From positions 1 through 60,992 of the forward strand of contig JAHLKC010000190.1 of the NCBI GenBank assembly GCA_025449115.1: DNA of 60,992 nucleotides, given 5' to 3'. Numbering within the stretch: position 1 is the stretch's first letter; the number at the start of each line of letters is the position of its first letter. This document shows, piece by piece, positions 10,916 to 21,813 of the stretch. The translations under genes were made by a program, and so were the position numbers. The notes beneath the pieces were generated by a model. The model saw only the letters and a program-made list of their open reading frames with translations, was not told the DNA's origin and made no database searches. Source of the stretch: Chytridium lagenaria (taxonomy: Eukaryota > Chytridiomycota > Chytridiomycetes > Chytridiales > Chytridiaceae).

Positions 10916-13413
10916 ATGTCTAGTTCCGATCGAAAGAATAGGTCTTCTCCAGCGGATGTTGCAAGAGCGGAGGCAAACGATCCCCGAATCGAGCCAATCT
11001 TTCCGAGCGCAAGCTTCGAGGTATCGGAAGACGTCTCAGTTTCAAAATGGAACTCGCCAACTCCAGCGTTCCATGAAGATGAAGCCGATGACATGGAGTT
11101 AAATGAAGTTGATAGAGCCACCGAACGTAAGTCTCTCATACGTCAAGCTGCTTTATAGGGCGTGCTAACGTAAACTTTAAGGGTGCGACACGATTCCCGA
11201 CGCGAAAAGTCAAAGTTCCTCTGGTAGCAGAAGCAGTCGAAATGGCAGCCGCCAGATGACGATGACTGAAGACTGTTTTGAAGGCAATGACCCAAATGAC
11301 TCTGACGGTAAGTAGTTATCGTTTTATGCTTAAATGAGGGCTTCCTTAAAGAATTGACTGTGGTTTTTTTCTGTGACTTTCTTTGACGCAAACTTTCAGA
11401 TGATCAAGTGGCTTCGGGGCCAAGCACTTTGACTTTTGGGACAGCATCTGAAAATATTAGCAGACATGTTCAGCACACTGCTGCAGCAGGTGACGATTGC
11501 GACGATGAAGCGATGTCGAGGACAACGCTCTCAGACTTTGACGATACTGAAAGCCCGTACGCTTCATACGGTAAGTAGATTCTGCCCCTTTTCTGGTATC
11601 TCTTTTTATTCCATGTGAGCGCTAATACGTATATTGCAGGAGAAGATATGATTTTAAGTGGAAGCAGTTCGCCAAGTTCTATCCGAAGCACACAAAAGAG
11701 TCAATACAGCTCTCCTTCCTTTGCGGAGGAGGAGGAAGGTAAAATATTCTTCATTTTCTCACCGACGATTATATCTGCACGTTTAAGTTTTCTTACTCTT
11801 TTCATTTCAAAATTAAGTGGCTGCACGAAGAGGCGTTCAGCTCAGATCGACCTTCAGAAAATTATTACGTACATTCTGCAGGTTATAGCATAGCTGACTC
11901 TATTTGCAGGAGATATTAATGAAAGGATCTGCGAATTCGGGGAATTTATCAATGTTTTGGCAGAACGTAGGCTTTGCTTTCAATGCTACTCTATGTGAAC
12001 AATTTATCTGTAAGATTTAGAATTTAGCAAAGCCTCAACCATGGAAGAACTGTACAGAGAAGTTTTCAAAGAACTTGACGAAGGTATACAATCTTCAATT
12101 AAATTCTATACCCACACATACACACAAGCGGACAGCTGCGAATTCTTGTTTCTTGAATCCTTTCCACAGACTAAGGCGGTTGGTGACTATCGACTTTTCT
12201 GTTTCTTGGATCAACTCGATGAGGCCATAACGACTGGAGCTAGCGAATACGAAGACTTTCTCATGATCCGTTGGTAATTCATCGCGACGCATTCAGAACC
12301 AAAGGTTTTCTTGACGCCGTGCGCATTCGACTTAAATCGGCAAGAACTCAATTTCAAAATGGGGTCGCGGAATTCCATGATATTTGGTTTCAGATTGTGA
12401 TAGGTTTGAAAGTCAGAATCAGACAGGTGTGTTCATAAAGCTGCAGTTTTTTTCCCAGGGAAATTAATGGTCCTGTTTGTTTGGTCGGGTTTCCAGGGTC
12501 TTCGCGTGAGTCGTCACCGTCTTACTACCCACCATCCCCGGGGTACATTCCCTCCTCGCCATCGTACTACCCACCCTCCCCCAGTCAATATGACACTAGC
12601 GAACCAGCCAACTCCTCCGTCACCACAAATCCACAATCCCACTACACCCTGCCATCACCACACCTGGGCTCCTCCACTCTGGCCGCCAGAGAGGTACCGA
12701 ATATGCTGCGGGTTTGCAAATGTCCTCAACAGCGTCATCCCCAAGCTATCCCTCCCTCCCCCAGCTATGTCCCTTCATCGCCAACTTGGCCCCCGTCGTC
12801 ATTAATTCAACCGGAGAACGACGAAACACCAGCTAGCCCATATGACTTCAATTCACGATTATTGTGCACCCCATACGCCGGACCCACCTCGTCGACCATT
12901 TCTCCTTTGACCCACGAAGCGAGCGAGCCTCCTACTATTTATCCACAACCTTCCATCAACGAAGATCACTCACTCATCTCCACTCCTGATATCTCGACAT
13001 TGACGCCTTCAAGACGGTTATTAGCTCCATTGCCTCGTTCCAGGTCAGTCGCAATCCAAACCAATTCACCAATGGGTCCCATCACCGAAGTAATTCTTCA
13101 CCTCCCTCCTTTACTCCCAAAGTCTCTCAAAACCTTCCCGTCGTGACAAAGCAGCAAGTCCGGGGTCGCTTAAACGATCAGCGGAGGATGATGAAGGTGA
13201 TGAAGACAGTCAAGAGATTAAGAAAACCTGCACATGTTGGATGCTTTTGAAGATTCTACAGAGGAGGTGAAACGGATGGAAGAAACTGTTCCGGTGTCCA
13301 CGAAACGTCGGGCTGAAGACAGCGAAAAAATTGGTGAACATAAGAAAGAGGATTCGGGAAGAGCGCGTGGAGAGAAGTTACGCCCTAAGACGATGATGGC
13401 ACGCAGGAGGTAG
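10916..13413 (+). CDS. Uncharacterised multi-exon protein with SPSYYPPSP repeats
   Basis: Start MSSSDRKNRS at 10916. At least six short acidic/Ser-rich exons join cleanly across GT-AG introns: exon ends at about 11130, 11308, 11570, 11740, 11966 and 12082. Introns have GTAAGT donors and branch sites such as GTGCTAAC. The later exon (about 12495) carries Pro/Ser/Tyr heptad-like repeats, SPSYYPPSPGYIPSSPSYYP and again SPSYVPSSP, which recall RNA polymerase II CTD-like sequence without being canonical. The C-terminus has LKRSAEDDEGDEDSQEIKK and a Lys/Glu-rich end with a stop at 13411. Shifts appear near 12170-12270 and 13235. It resembles the gene at 8230-10319 in the repeat and tail. Function unknown; a low-complexity scaffold is likely. 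Confidence 0.55.
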
Positions 13414-14166
13414 GGCCTGGAATATGGAGACGCCCCGTGGATACTCTCCGAATATGGTAATGGTTCAACATATTCAAGATTATCTCTACATTCCCCTCAA
13501 CTTGCTTTATTGTTATTGTTAGCCTGCCATTCCCTTTTTTTTATTTCCCCACATCTTCATTTAAAACCTAAGTAAAATAAAAATGAACTTCCCTCTTCAA
13601 TCACGAGAAATCAAAGAGTGATGTGACATCAACCGATCAAAATCGGATACTCAAAAATGTTGAATGACAACAATACCGCCGTCTTTGGCGGTATCTGGTT
13701 AGCGTAAAGACATAAGCTAACCAGATTCAAGAAAATATATTATCGGCTTCACAGTTCTCTAACTTTTAAATAAGGAAAAGAAATCCATAACTTTTTTTTC
13801 CCTCTACCTCGTTCTAATACTTCGACTCCAACTTTCATACCAATCTATCGCTTTTGTGTCAATGTCAATCTTGACAATAATTGACATAGTGCAAAGTTAC
13901 GTTTTTAAAAAAAAATTCTCAAAAAAACACGAGAACTGAAAAGAAACCCGTATATTGTTCTTAATGTTATGAAAGAAACCGCAACAAAGAAAGCGGGGAT
14001 GAAACAAGAACCAAAAGATAACACGAAGAAAAATAAAAATCACAACGAGAAATCCCCGAAAAGTAGAAAAAGAATATGCAAGTTAATTAATGAGAAGGAT
14101 GTGCCTTCAACGCAATAGAGGAGAAAGAAAAAAAGGATGTGTAGAGACCGCGAAAAAATCGCAAAT
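13414..14166. other. Convergent intergenic region
   Basis: Between two convergent genes. It contains a cluster of three perfect hairpins (13633-13725, listed separately), short inverted TGTCAAT/ATTGACA words near 13860-13890, and A-rich stretches likely to hold poly(A) signals. No coding gene is supported. Confidence 0.5.
13633..13725. other. Three consecutive perfect hairpins
   Basis: CCGAT-caaa-ATCGG (13633-13646), ATACCGCC-gtcttt-GGCGGTAT (13673-13694) and TCTGGTTAGC-12 nt-GCTAACCAGA (13694-13725). The second and third abut. All stems are perfect. It could be a structured 3' UTR, a small RNA or a remnant of a mobile element; no known RNA family is recognised. Confidence 0.55.
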
Positions 14167-16539
14167 CTATTTCTTATCTGCGGACGAAAGTGGGGATCCC
14201 CCAATAGTGACGTCGCGATACCAACACTCTTGTGGTAATGGTTTGGAGGGGTCGGGAGGACGGCGACGATAGATGTCATCATAACGTCCATTTCACTGCG
14301 GAGACGTTGGTACGCTTGAACACGGTGTTCACGAAGATTATCAATCTAATGTGAAGAGGTAAGACACAAGGCGTGATATGGAAGAGTAAGTAAGAAGAAG
14401 AAAAATAAAAAACGCACCTCCTCCCGTAATCCCGAGATATCCCTATCCCAACACTTATTACGAATGCTGGTCAACCAAGGCGTCCACTCCCACTCTGCTT
14501 TCCAGTCGCCTCTGCCAAAACCATCGCCAATTCCCCCCTCGCTCCTCCCTGCTGCAAAGCCACAACATCACTCCGATCCATCCACCTAACTCTCATCTCC
14601 TCCAACTGCTCCCTCAACTCGCCATTCTCCACCTCCAATCTCCCACATACCTCCTTCAAGCCATCAATCTCCCTAGCTCCCTCCTCAAGCCTCAAATAAC
14701 TCTCCCTCAACCTTTCAACCTCACCCATAGCTCCACGAAACTTCCGCTCAGCCTCTCGTCTACCAGTACGGCCCGTCACCGAGCTCCCCTTCACAGTCTC
14801 TTAGGCGTTTCTGAAGATCCTGGATTGTCATGGTGTCGGTCATTCGACGCCTTGAGCTTCACGAGCGCTTCATGGCGTTCACGATGAGACGACGACGCTC
14901 GGATTCAACTCTTGGGCGGCGATAGAGGCGGATGAGAGATCGAACGGAGATGTTCGAGATCGGCTTCCAAAGATGCCACGGCAGTGCCGTGGAACGTTCG
15001 GCGTCACGGAGGTCTTGAAGAGTAGAGCGAGTTGTCTTAAGGTTTGAGTTGGCGCGACGGAGGAGGTTACGGTGCTTTTGTGGACTCGTCAGCGTCTTGG
15101 AGGTTTTGGACGCCACTGTAAGTTGTTCCGGAGCTCTATGTTGAAATTAGTTCGTTGTTTCGTTCTCCAAAAAAAATTCAGTCTCACCAGCGTTTGCCCT
15201 CTCAAGAGAAGCGACGTACTCGTAAACTCCTGTTGATGATTTCCTTTTTATGCTTCTTTCAGTTCTACCTTCAGAACCACCAGCCATTCCTCCCACTTTG
15301 CCTTCTCCGTCTTCAGGCACAGAGTTCAGAGTCCTCACATCTTCATTCGAAGGTGGGGTACCAGGCTGTCCATCCATGACTACATCCTCAATATCCAGCC
15401 GACTCATTGACAAATTCATACTTGCACGTTTACTAGCCTTAAGTGCAGCAGGCTCGGATGATGGAGATGACGGAGGTTCATGATGATAACTGTGTTTAGG
15501 GATAGGGATGGTGCGAGGTGATGTAGTTTCGGGCCCACGGGAGAGAAGATCCTTGTATTCGGAGACGAGGGAGGTGTTGGCAGCGACAAGCTGTTGGCCA
15601 ATCTCCGCAGCGATAATAAGGTCTTAAGTAAAATGTAAAAAGTTAATGACCTTAGACTGGGACTATGGCTCGAAAACAACTCAATAATGTCAAGGGACCA
15701 TGAAATCAGTGTTCTCAAAAGCAGCAAAGGATCCATCAAACAAAGTTATAAGGCATCTCTCAACTCACCTCTCTCCTTCTCTCGGATGGTGGCTAATGCC
15801 TCCTTCAACCTATACCTCAGGTCCTCTGTTGACATAGTGTTCAGAATATCGTCTTCGTCTTCGTCCGGGGGTGATGGAGGAGGTAAAGATAGAAGGATTG
15901 GAGAGGAAGGGTTGGTATTTGCTGCAACTTCTGAGAAGTGTGCTGCCAGTGAAAGTTCGATCTGATGTTGTAAAGAAGTGCTGTTTGCTGCGGTGGTTGA
16001 CGCTTTGACGACGGGATGATGATGCGGATGCAGATGCAAGGTATAGATCTGTTCGTTGCAGCAGTTGGTTAGACTATGAGGTGATCAAGGGGAGACAGCA
16101 AGAGGAAAACGACGGACGACAATAAGGGGAAAATTTTAAGACCCAGCCAGAGTGTGGGGTAGCGCTGCCCGTCACAAACAGGCATGAGAGAATGGACAGG
16201 ATGAGGAGGTCAGGACGAAGCGGCAGCAGTAGACATCGCTTTTTTCTGTGGAGGTGACATGCTTCCAATCGCATTCAGTTCCATCGGACTCCTTCACGAT
16301 TCTCCTTACAACTATGTAGTTGTTGATAACTCCTACAATAGAAGCGATTGCATTTGCCGGATGCTCACCTTCGGAGATATCTGTCAAGGCTCCGCACTTC
16401 TGGGAACCTTGTCAGAAGAAGACGAAGCCGACGGAGGACGGTTGGTTGACGGTGATGCCTCCAAACCCCCAGACACGGGAGCAGGGATTTCGACGGTGGA
16501 AGAAGACTCTGAATCTGCGTTGACGATCTTGAATGGCAT
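14167..16539 (-). CDS. Coiled-coil protein with CC1-box-like motif (dynein-adaptor-like)
   Basis: Start MPFKIVNADS at 16539, then a Ser/Pro-rich segment. Next comes MSTEDLRYRLKEALATIREK, joined by an intron (donor AGAG|GTGAGT near 15765, acceptor near 15620) to RDLIIAAEIGQQLVAANTSL. The A-A-x-x-G core (15597-15611) inside a coiled coil with REKE-R/D-L matches the CC1 box of dynein adaptors such as BICD, Spindly and TRAK/HAP1. Downstream are DIEDVVMDGQPGTPPSNED, YEYVASLERANA and further coiled coil (SLEADLEHLR, TIQDLQKRLRDCE, MGEVERLRESYLRLEEGARE), then IDNLREHRVQAYQRL and a likely stop at 14167. Several one-base shifts. The adaptor role is inference from the motif; a generic coiled-coil scaffold is the alternative. 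Confidence 0.6.
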
Positions 16540-16984
16540 TCTCTATCCTTTCTTCCGCTTATTGTTGGTGCTTCAAGGGAGACGGGATGCAAGGTTTGGA
16601 TGTGTGTATGTGCGTATTGTTAGGATGTGTAGGATGTGAATGAATGATGTGAATTCAAGAGCAGGCCCTTTCTCCTTTTGTTTCCTCACTTTCCTTCCTC
16701 TCTCCTTCACAGAGGGCCGTGGATGAATGACGGACTCGAGCGAGACGACGAGATGAAGGAAGGAAGGAAGGTGGCAACTGGATGATGAATGGGTGGGATG
16801 AGCCCCGTTTCAAAACGAAGATTTTTTGCCCCAAAAGGAATTACTTTGGGATTCCATGCTCTCATTGGCCCAACGCTGAGCACATGACTATAGTTCCAAT
16901 GCTTGGATTTAAAGGTGTTTTGTACTACAAAGTGGCTCAGGGTACCGGTTCCATGGAATGGGTTCACTCTTTAAAGTTCTGCTG
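16540..16984. other. Intergenic left of mobile block
   Basis: Upstream of the coiled-coil gene; it contains GGAAGGAAGGAAGG near 16755-16771. Small open frames here lack any support. The sharp drop in GC content begins just after 17040, where the mobile block starts. Confidence 0.5.
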
Positions 16985-17012
16985 TCCTCTTGGGATCTAC
17001 CCAAGAGCTGTC

Positions 17013-17034
17013 CTCTTGGGATAAATCCCAAGAG
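17013..17034. repeat. Terminal 10-bp hairpin of element 1
   Basis: CTCTTGGGAT-aa-ATCCCAAGAG is a perfect inverted repeat. Its right arm is the same word found at the right ends of both elements (22152 and 35059), so this looks like terminal signal sequence rather than chance. Confidence 0.6.
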
Positions 17035-17364
17035 CTGTCGCAGAAAAACGGCCTCATTCCGTCCCAACTAAGAACATGATTGGACAAATTATTAAAAATA
17101 AAAAAAAATTCATTCGTTAAAAGTCACGTGAGGCCGTCCCTACAAGACTCATCATTCGCTCAAAGTCACGTGACAGATGTGTTACACAAGCACCCAAATT
17201 ATTAATTATTGGCATAATAATATTTAATAAATAATATATTTATATGAATTTCCAAAATCTATTACTTAAAGACGATATCCTACATATATACTCCGACATA
17301 ATAATAAATAATGTTCCTTGTCTAAAACATCAACCAAGTCTAAAAAAATTATTATCTATGGCTC

Positions 17365-17404
17365 CTCCCGTAACGGGCATCTTCCTTCTTCCTCCCGTGA
17401 CGGG
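17365..17404. repeat. GC-rich palindromes in element 1, left
   Basis: CTCCCGTAACGGG (17365-17377) and CTCCCGTGACGGG (17392-17404), two slightly shortened members of the element 1 hairpin family in an otherwise very AT-rich stretch. Confidence 0.8.
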
Positions 17405-18239
17405 ACAAACACTCAAAAGTTAAAATGTTATGCTCAGGATATAACTCAGTAAAATACATAATACTACAGCAAATAAAAACGTGTAAATAAAAATAATTAT
17501 AATTATAAATGAATTGTAAAATAATATATAATAGAGACGACTCGCAACCACTACATTTGAATGTGCAATGCTGGTGGCAGAAAAAAAGGAAAGTCTTTAT
17601 TTATGCTGCCATGGTAAAAAGCTGTTTAACTTGCCCAACACTTCACAAATGCCAGTAACATATTACTTTCACCATCCTTCCGTAAAGTATCAGGGTCAAC
17701 ATGTTGACTATCAGCGAGAACTATCCATATGGGAATAAGAGCCCATTTCTCGTCTGTCACATTGATAGAAATCCTAACTAAAATAATGTTGCTTCCATGT
17801 AAAGGCAGCTTTCCTTCATTTTAGAACCGGAAGGCTTTGTATTTTATATGGACTGACTATATTATCACGTCTGTCATACACTTGCGTCATGTTTTTACGC
17901 CCTGCATAGCTGTCTCCGTTCCTTTGCGCAAGCCGGCTCATTAGTCTGTAAAGTGTCATTGCTGTTAAAAAACATACTTTCTTAATATCTAACCGCTAGA
18001 TGGATTCACACATGTGCGTCATGTCCTCCCTCTTTCCTCCTGCAAATTTCATCCATTTCACCGCCGACTTTACGTCATTGTTCATATCCTCCTCGTGGTT
18101 GGTGGTGCTATTTACTTGCTTCTAAATCTCTCTTGTTTCTTTCGTTAACATCTTAATGAGGATTTTTCCAACATCATCTGGGGCGGCATTGTCCTCCTGT
18201 GTATTAGGTGCCGCTACCGTGCGCGTCGCAATCCGTTTG
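17405..18239. other. AT-rich remnant, no gene resolved
   Basis: Part of element 1. Short open stretches are interrupted by stops in all frames. It may include decayed 5' exons of the accessory gene whose recognisable part starts near 18240, but I cannot align them with confidence. Confidence 0.4.
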
Positions 18240-18570
18240 CCGTCTGAGCCCTACTTCTGCTTTGCTGAGCATAAATCATTTGACGGCACTAACAAGGCAT
18301 CTGACAACAACGAACATATTCTACCAGCAAAACCGGAGTGTAAAAGACGTAAGAAGACAAAAGACGGACCTGGCTGACGATCCGTTGCGGTTTTAAAATA
18401 GTATTTAGTGATTGTAGATCAAACTAGCTATATTTCTGATACTCACAACTTCAGCAGCTTCCTGCCACCCACCAAAACCGTGTTTCTTAGTAGTGCTGAC
18501 TTGGTGTTCAAAATCGTTGCGAGGGCTGGGGTTTTTTGTGTCGACCTTGATATGTAATAAAATGTTGACA
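18240..18570 (+). pseudogene. Accessory-gene fragment, copy i
   Basis: Encodes FCFAEHKSFDGT, a basic KRRKKTKD stretch and LADDPLRF. After an intron-like gap comes VFLSSADLVFKIVARAGVF followed by V-D-L-D. The same series occurs at 20130-20460 (FAEHKAFDDT, RKRRKKASDED, SADSVFEIVARVGI) and, more diverged, in the accessory gene of element 2 (ITENDAFRS, RKRRR, DVLFEVAALYI, V-I-D-I-D). Only the middle of the gene is recognisable, and no start or end survives. Confidence 0.6.
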
Positions 18571-19173
18571 TTTTTAAGTGACAGAACTATTGCTTTTATA
18601 CATCTTTTCATTGAAATAAATATTTCTTATATTTTCAACAAACCTGTCCACCGAATTTTAGTCTGGTTTTATTTTTTCGGGCATGTTCTGCATTTATTAC
18701 ATAAATCCTCATTCTACCTCATAAATGCAATTACATCTTTTTTCAACGTTGACACATCTTTGCTCTACGGTGGGTACGTTCTTTATTCATAATTCAATTC
18801 TAAACAATACCTTAACATCCGAAACTTCTTCTTTCTACTACCCTCCCTACTTCGATGAAGCACCAAAATCCTGGCCCTGTTTCTATCGTCGACAACCAAA
18901 CAGAGCCACTATAAATTTCTGCATACTAGACGCCATCCCCTTCAAACGTTCCTCCCCTTCCTCACTTAGAGTTGTCTTGGACCGCACCTACAAAGCACCG
19001 TATCTTTGGTGGAAAACACGTTCCTATGTTTGATATTCTGCCATAATTCTTGCCAATAGGAACAATATGTAAGATCAATTTGATTTTATAATTATTTTAC
19101 TTACAACATCTTACCAACCCAAACTTTTTAAACATTGATTCAAAACTCAAACTTTTGAAACATTCATACAAAA

Positions 19174-19302
19174 CTCCCGTGACGGGAGCACTGAATTGAA
19201 CAAACAAACATAATATCGCTGTTCCTCCCGTGACGGGAAAAGTTTAACGTTGTATTAGAAATCCTGTTAATGTCATATGAAATTCCTCCCGTGACGGAGG
19301 AA
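19174..19302. repeat. Three GC-rich palindromes ahead of a helicase exon
   Basis: CTCCCGTGACGGGAG (19174-19188), TTCCTCCCGTGACGGGAAA (from 19222) and TTCCTCCCGTGACGGAGGAA (19283-19302), about 50-60 bp apart. They lie just 5' of the splice acceptor at 19397, so they are probably intronic. In the third copy both arms changed together, extending the pairing. Confidence 0.85.
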
Positions 19303-19397
19303 CACACATACATGGTTTTAATGCAGTTACTTTCACAATCCTTTGCCTAAACCTTGGTTGTTATACTGTAATCTTAATAATATTTCCTAATTTTCAG

Positions 19398-20130
19398 CGC
19401 ACTAACTCCTCCACAAGAGCAAGGTTATGTTGTGTTCAGAAAAATAAACTTTACAGTGTTCCTCACACAAAACATTCGGCAACGGGGCGATCCAGCTTTC
19501 ACTAAAATAGTGAGCAGCCTTCAATATAGAATGCTGTCAGACAGTAATATGGCCCTGTTTAACACAAGACATATCAGCGACCCCGACTTTGTTGTTGGCC
19601 CAATAATAACAGACGTTGCTGGAGTAGGATACTTTCAGCCAATGGTGTGTGCTTTTAATGAAGACAGGTCAGTTATTGGCCACAAGATGCTTTTGGATAT
19701 GGCTCCTAAGGACAGACCGATACACGTTTGTCTACCTGACCTTTCTAAAAGGCTTCTGTTTCGTCAAGGAATGCAATGTCTTCTTTTTATTGCTTCCATG
19801 ACTACCTCACACACTTCATTCCTTCCCTCTTGACTTCCTTTGTTGGCATGCCCATCTTGTTTATAAGAAAATCCGATGGGCAGAAGATATCTAATGATGC
19901 CGAGACAGGAATCATTGTTGCCAAAGGGGCAATAGCTACAATTGTCGATATTCAATTGCATGACAACGATAAACGGCATGAACTCACTGGTGGGGCAGAT
20001 GGCGACACCGACATCTGTCACTTGCATCAACTGCCACAATTTTTATTTGTGAAGATGCGTGGAATATGTGACGTCGTCTTGTATGAAGATTTCCCTTATG
20101 GAGATGGAATTTACGAAGAGTTACCCGGCA
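19398..20130 (+). pseudogene. PIF1-type helicase fragment of element 1
   Basis: After an acceptor at 19397 the frame reads INFTVFLTQNIRQRGDPAFT, CAFNEDRSVIGHKMLLDMAP and, after one shift near 19780, DYLTHFIPSLL, GMPILF, IVAKGAIATIVDIQL and CDVVLYEDFP. This aligns along its length with 33760-34400 of element 2 (INFCVFLTENMRQRDDP, DHITDFIPMTL, LIPKGSVATIVGVQL, NKVLYKG). P-loop and Walker B are missing. Near 20130 the similarity switches abruptly to the accessory gene. Confidence 0.75.
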
Positions 20131-20940
20131 AAGGAGATATCCATATCTGCTTTTGCGGAGCACAAAGCTTTCGATGATACAGGCGAGACTTTGAATAACA
20201 ACGACAACATTCCGACAAATAAACAGGAAAGAAAACGACGAAAGAAGGCAAGCGACGAGGACCTGGCTGATGATCCGTTGCAGTTTACAAATAGCATCTA
20301 GTAAGTAGATATGGTCTTATTCTAGTTACTGATCAATCTTGTTTAACGCCTAGCTTACCTTCACCGGCCGAAATTGTGTTTCTTTAAAGTGCTGACTCCG
20401 TCTTCGAAATTGTTGCTAGAGTTGGCATTCTTCGCGTCGATCTCGACAACTCCACACGGCTGCGTTGGTCATGAGTAAGGCTTTTGGTAAAGACTACGGC
20501 GACAATAGCACCTCTATACCTGCCCACCTCGTGTTGCTTGCAACCTCATTACTCAAAACCCCACTGTTTTACCGTTGGCACGTCAATATTTCGACAAGAA
20601 TTGGGCTTTACCGGCGGATGCTGTTTTTTACGTCTTCAAGTCACAGTAAAAGTTTATACACGTTGGTGGTTTTTAATATTGTTCTTTTCATCCTATACAG
20701 TTTCAACGTGTGTGCCAATCTGGAAGAGCGGCATCTTTGCAAAGTGTTATTGACTCATTACCGACTCACGAGGTAAAGGATTTCCTGGATGGTTGCCGTT
20801 CAACCTTTTCAGAACTTGCTGCTTCATGGTACCGTCTCTTTCACACGTCTTTGCATTTCTTAACCGCGAGAGCGAAACTTCGTATTCCATCGGTCTTCGT
20901 GTTGGCGGTCAATTGACTGCGCGACTCTGGCTGACGAAAA
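20130..20940 (+). pseudogene. Accessory-gene fragment, copy ii
   Basis: Reads KEISISAFAEHKAFDDTGET, a basic KRKRRKKASDED, LADDPLQF, then after an intron SADSVFEIVARVGILRVDLD, WALPADAVFYVFKSQ and, after another intron, CRSTFSELAASWYRLF with IGLRVGGQLTARLW. These match in order exons of the element 2 accessory gene: ISISQITENDAFRS, RKRRR, DVLFEVAALYI, STCKHLFRSLATSWRSL, IGLDYTMVAELL. Internal stops are present. It sits between two parts of the helicase, so element 1 is a rearranged chimera or an insertion product. Confidence 0.6.
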
Positions 20941-21594
20941 CACAGTGCTTTTACGCGGGATAATCGGTGAGTACATTTCATGGGTTGAACCTCTTTAACT
21001 TGAAATACATAAGGACTTCTATTTGGAACCTGTGCGACTAATGACAAGGCGATGCTCGAATTGTACGAATATGGAAATGACTGTGGTTGTTAACGAGGTA
21101 CTTTTCGTTAAATATATTTTGCTTGCTAAACGCCATAAACAGATCAAAGACATTGTAAATCACGTCTGCGTGTGCCATGCCGTTCCCTTACGAACTGGAC
21201 CGGGAAAACCTATTGTTTGTGATCATCATCTTCTTAAACGTGAATGTGCTTGTCGGTAACCTACGCGTTATTTTGCCGTACCTTATGCTGAATTTGAAAA
21301 TATTCTTTCTTCGCGTGAATGTTCTTGTTCGTAGCCAATGCGTTATTTTGCCAAACCTTATGCTGATATTGAAAATATTGCAATAAATGCTCTTTGTATT
21401 CAATAAGCTTTGAACTATGTACTGACTAACAACTCTATTCCAGTATAAACCAGGTTAGTACACTGTTGATTTAATCTAAATTAAGTCGACTTTCATTCCC
21501 GTGACGGGAGCCTTACAAACCGCTGTTACAATGCTACCTCCCGTGACGGGAGCCTCATTTCTATTGTAATTGCTAACGATTTCTTTTTCTCTAG
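20941..21594. other. Remnant and intronic sequence of element 1
   Basis: AT-rich, no supported exon. It holds an imperfect direct repeat (21250-21290 and 21310-21350, each ending in TTATGCTGA-TTGAAAATATT-like sequence) and two hairpins (listed separately). A TGCTAAC branch-like site precedes the acceptor at 21594. Confidence 0.45.
21496..21552. repeat. Two GC-rich palindromes before last helicase exon
   Basis: TTCCCGTGACGGGAG (21496-21510) and CTCCCGTGACGGGAG (21538-21552), 42 bp apart, placed immediately upstream of a splice acceptor at 21594. This is the same form as the other element 1 copies. Confidence 0.85.
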
Positions 21595-21813
21595 CTTTCT
21601 GGACCAAAAACAACGACAACATCGAAGGCACTGACTCTTCTGGAATGGATAACGCAGGAAGACACCACCTATTACTTCACACCAACAGAAGAAACCGTTA
21701 TTGCAATGCAATATTTAATGTCGTTGGTAATGACGCCAACATATGCTGCTGACGAACAATGGCAATATTTCATCGACTTCATACCATCCAACAATGCTCC
21801 GAATCTTGTGTAA
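21595..21813 (+). pseudogene. Helicase C-terminal exon of element 1
   Basis: Frame KTTTTSKALTLLEWITQEDT, then YYFTPTEETVIAMQYL and MTPTYAADEQW, stop at 21811. It aligns with the C-terminus of the element 2 helicase (TTSLKTLTLLTRLTREDVNY, FAPDEDNMNAM, IMPPYSTQ). The motif V-VI region expected just before it (LQGQT...VALSR in element 2) is absent from element 1. Confidence 0.7.

Noticed and set aside
12495..12800. RNA polymerase II largest-subunit CTD
   Set aside because: The repeats only resemble YSPTSPS; no polymerase body precedes them and the repeat number is too small.
13694..13725. tRNA gene
   Set aside because: The hairpin looks arm-like, but there is no cloverleaf, no A/B box and no T-loop GTTCGA-type sequence around it.
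16707..17024. Small protein on either strand left of the mobile block
   Set aside because: No domain, no splice support, and it overlaps the terminal repeats of element 1.
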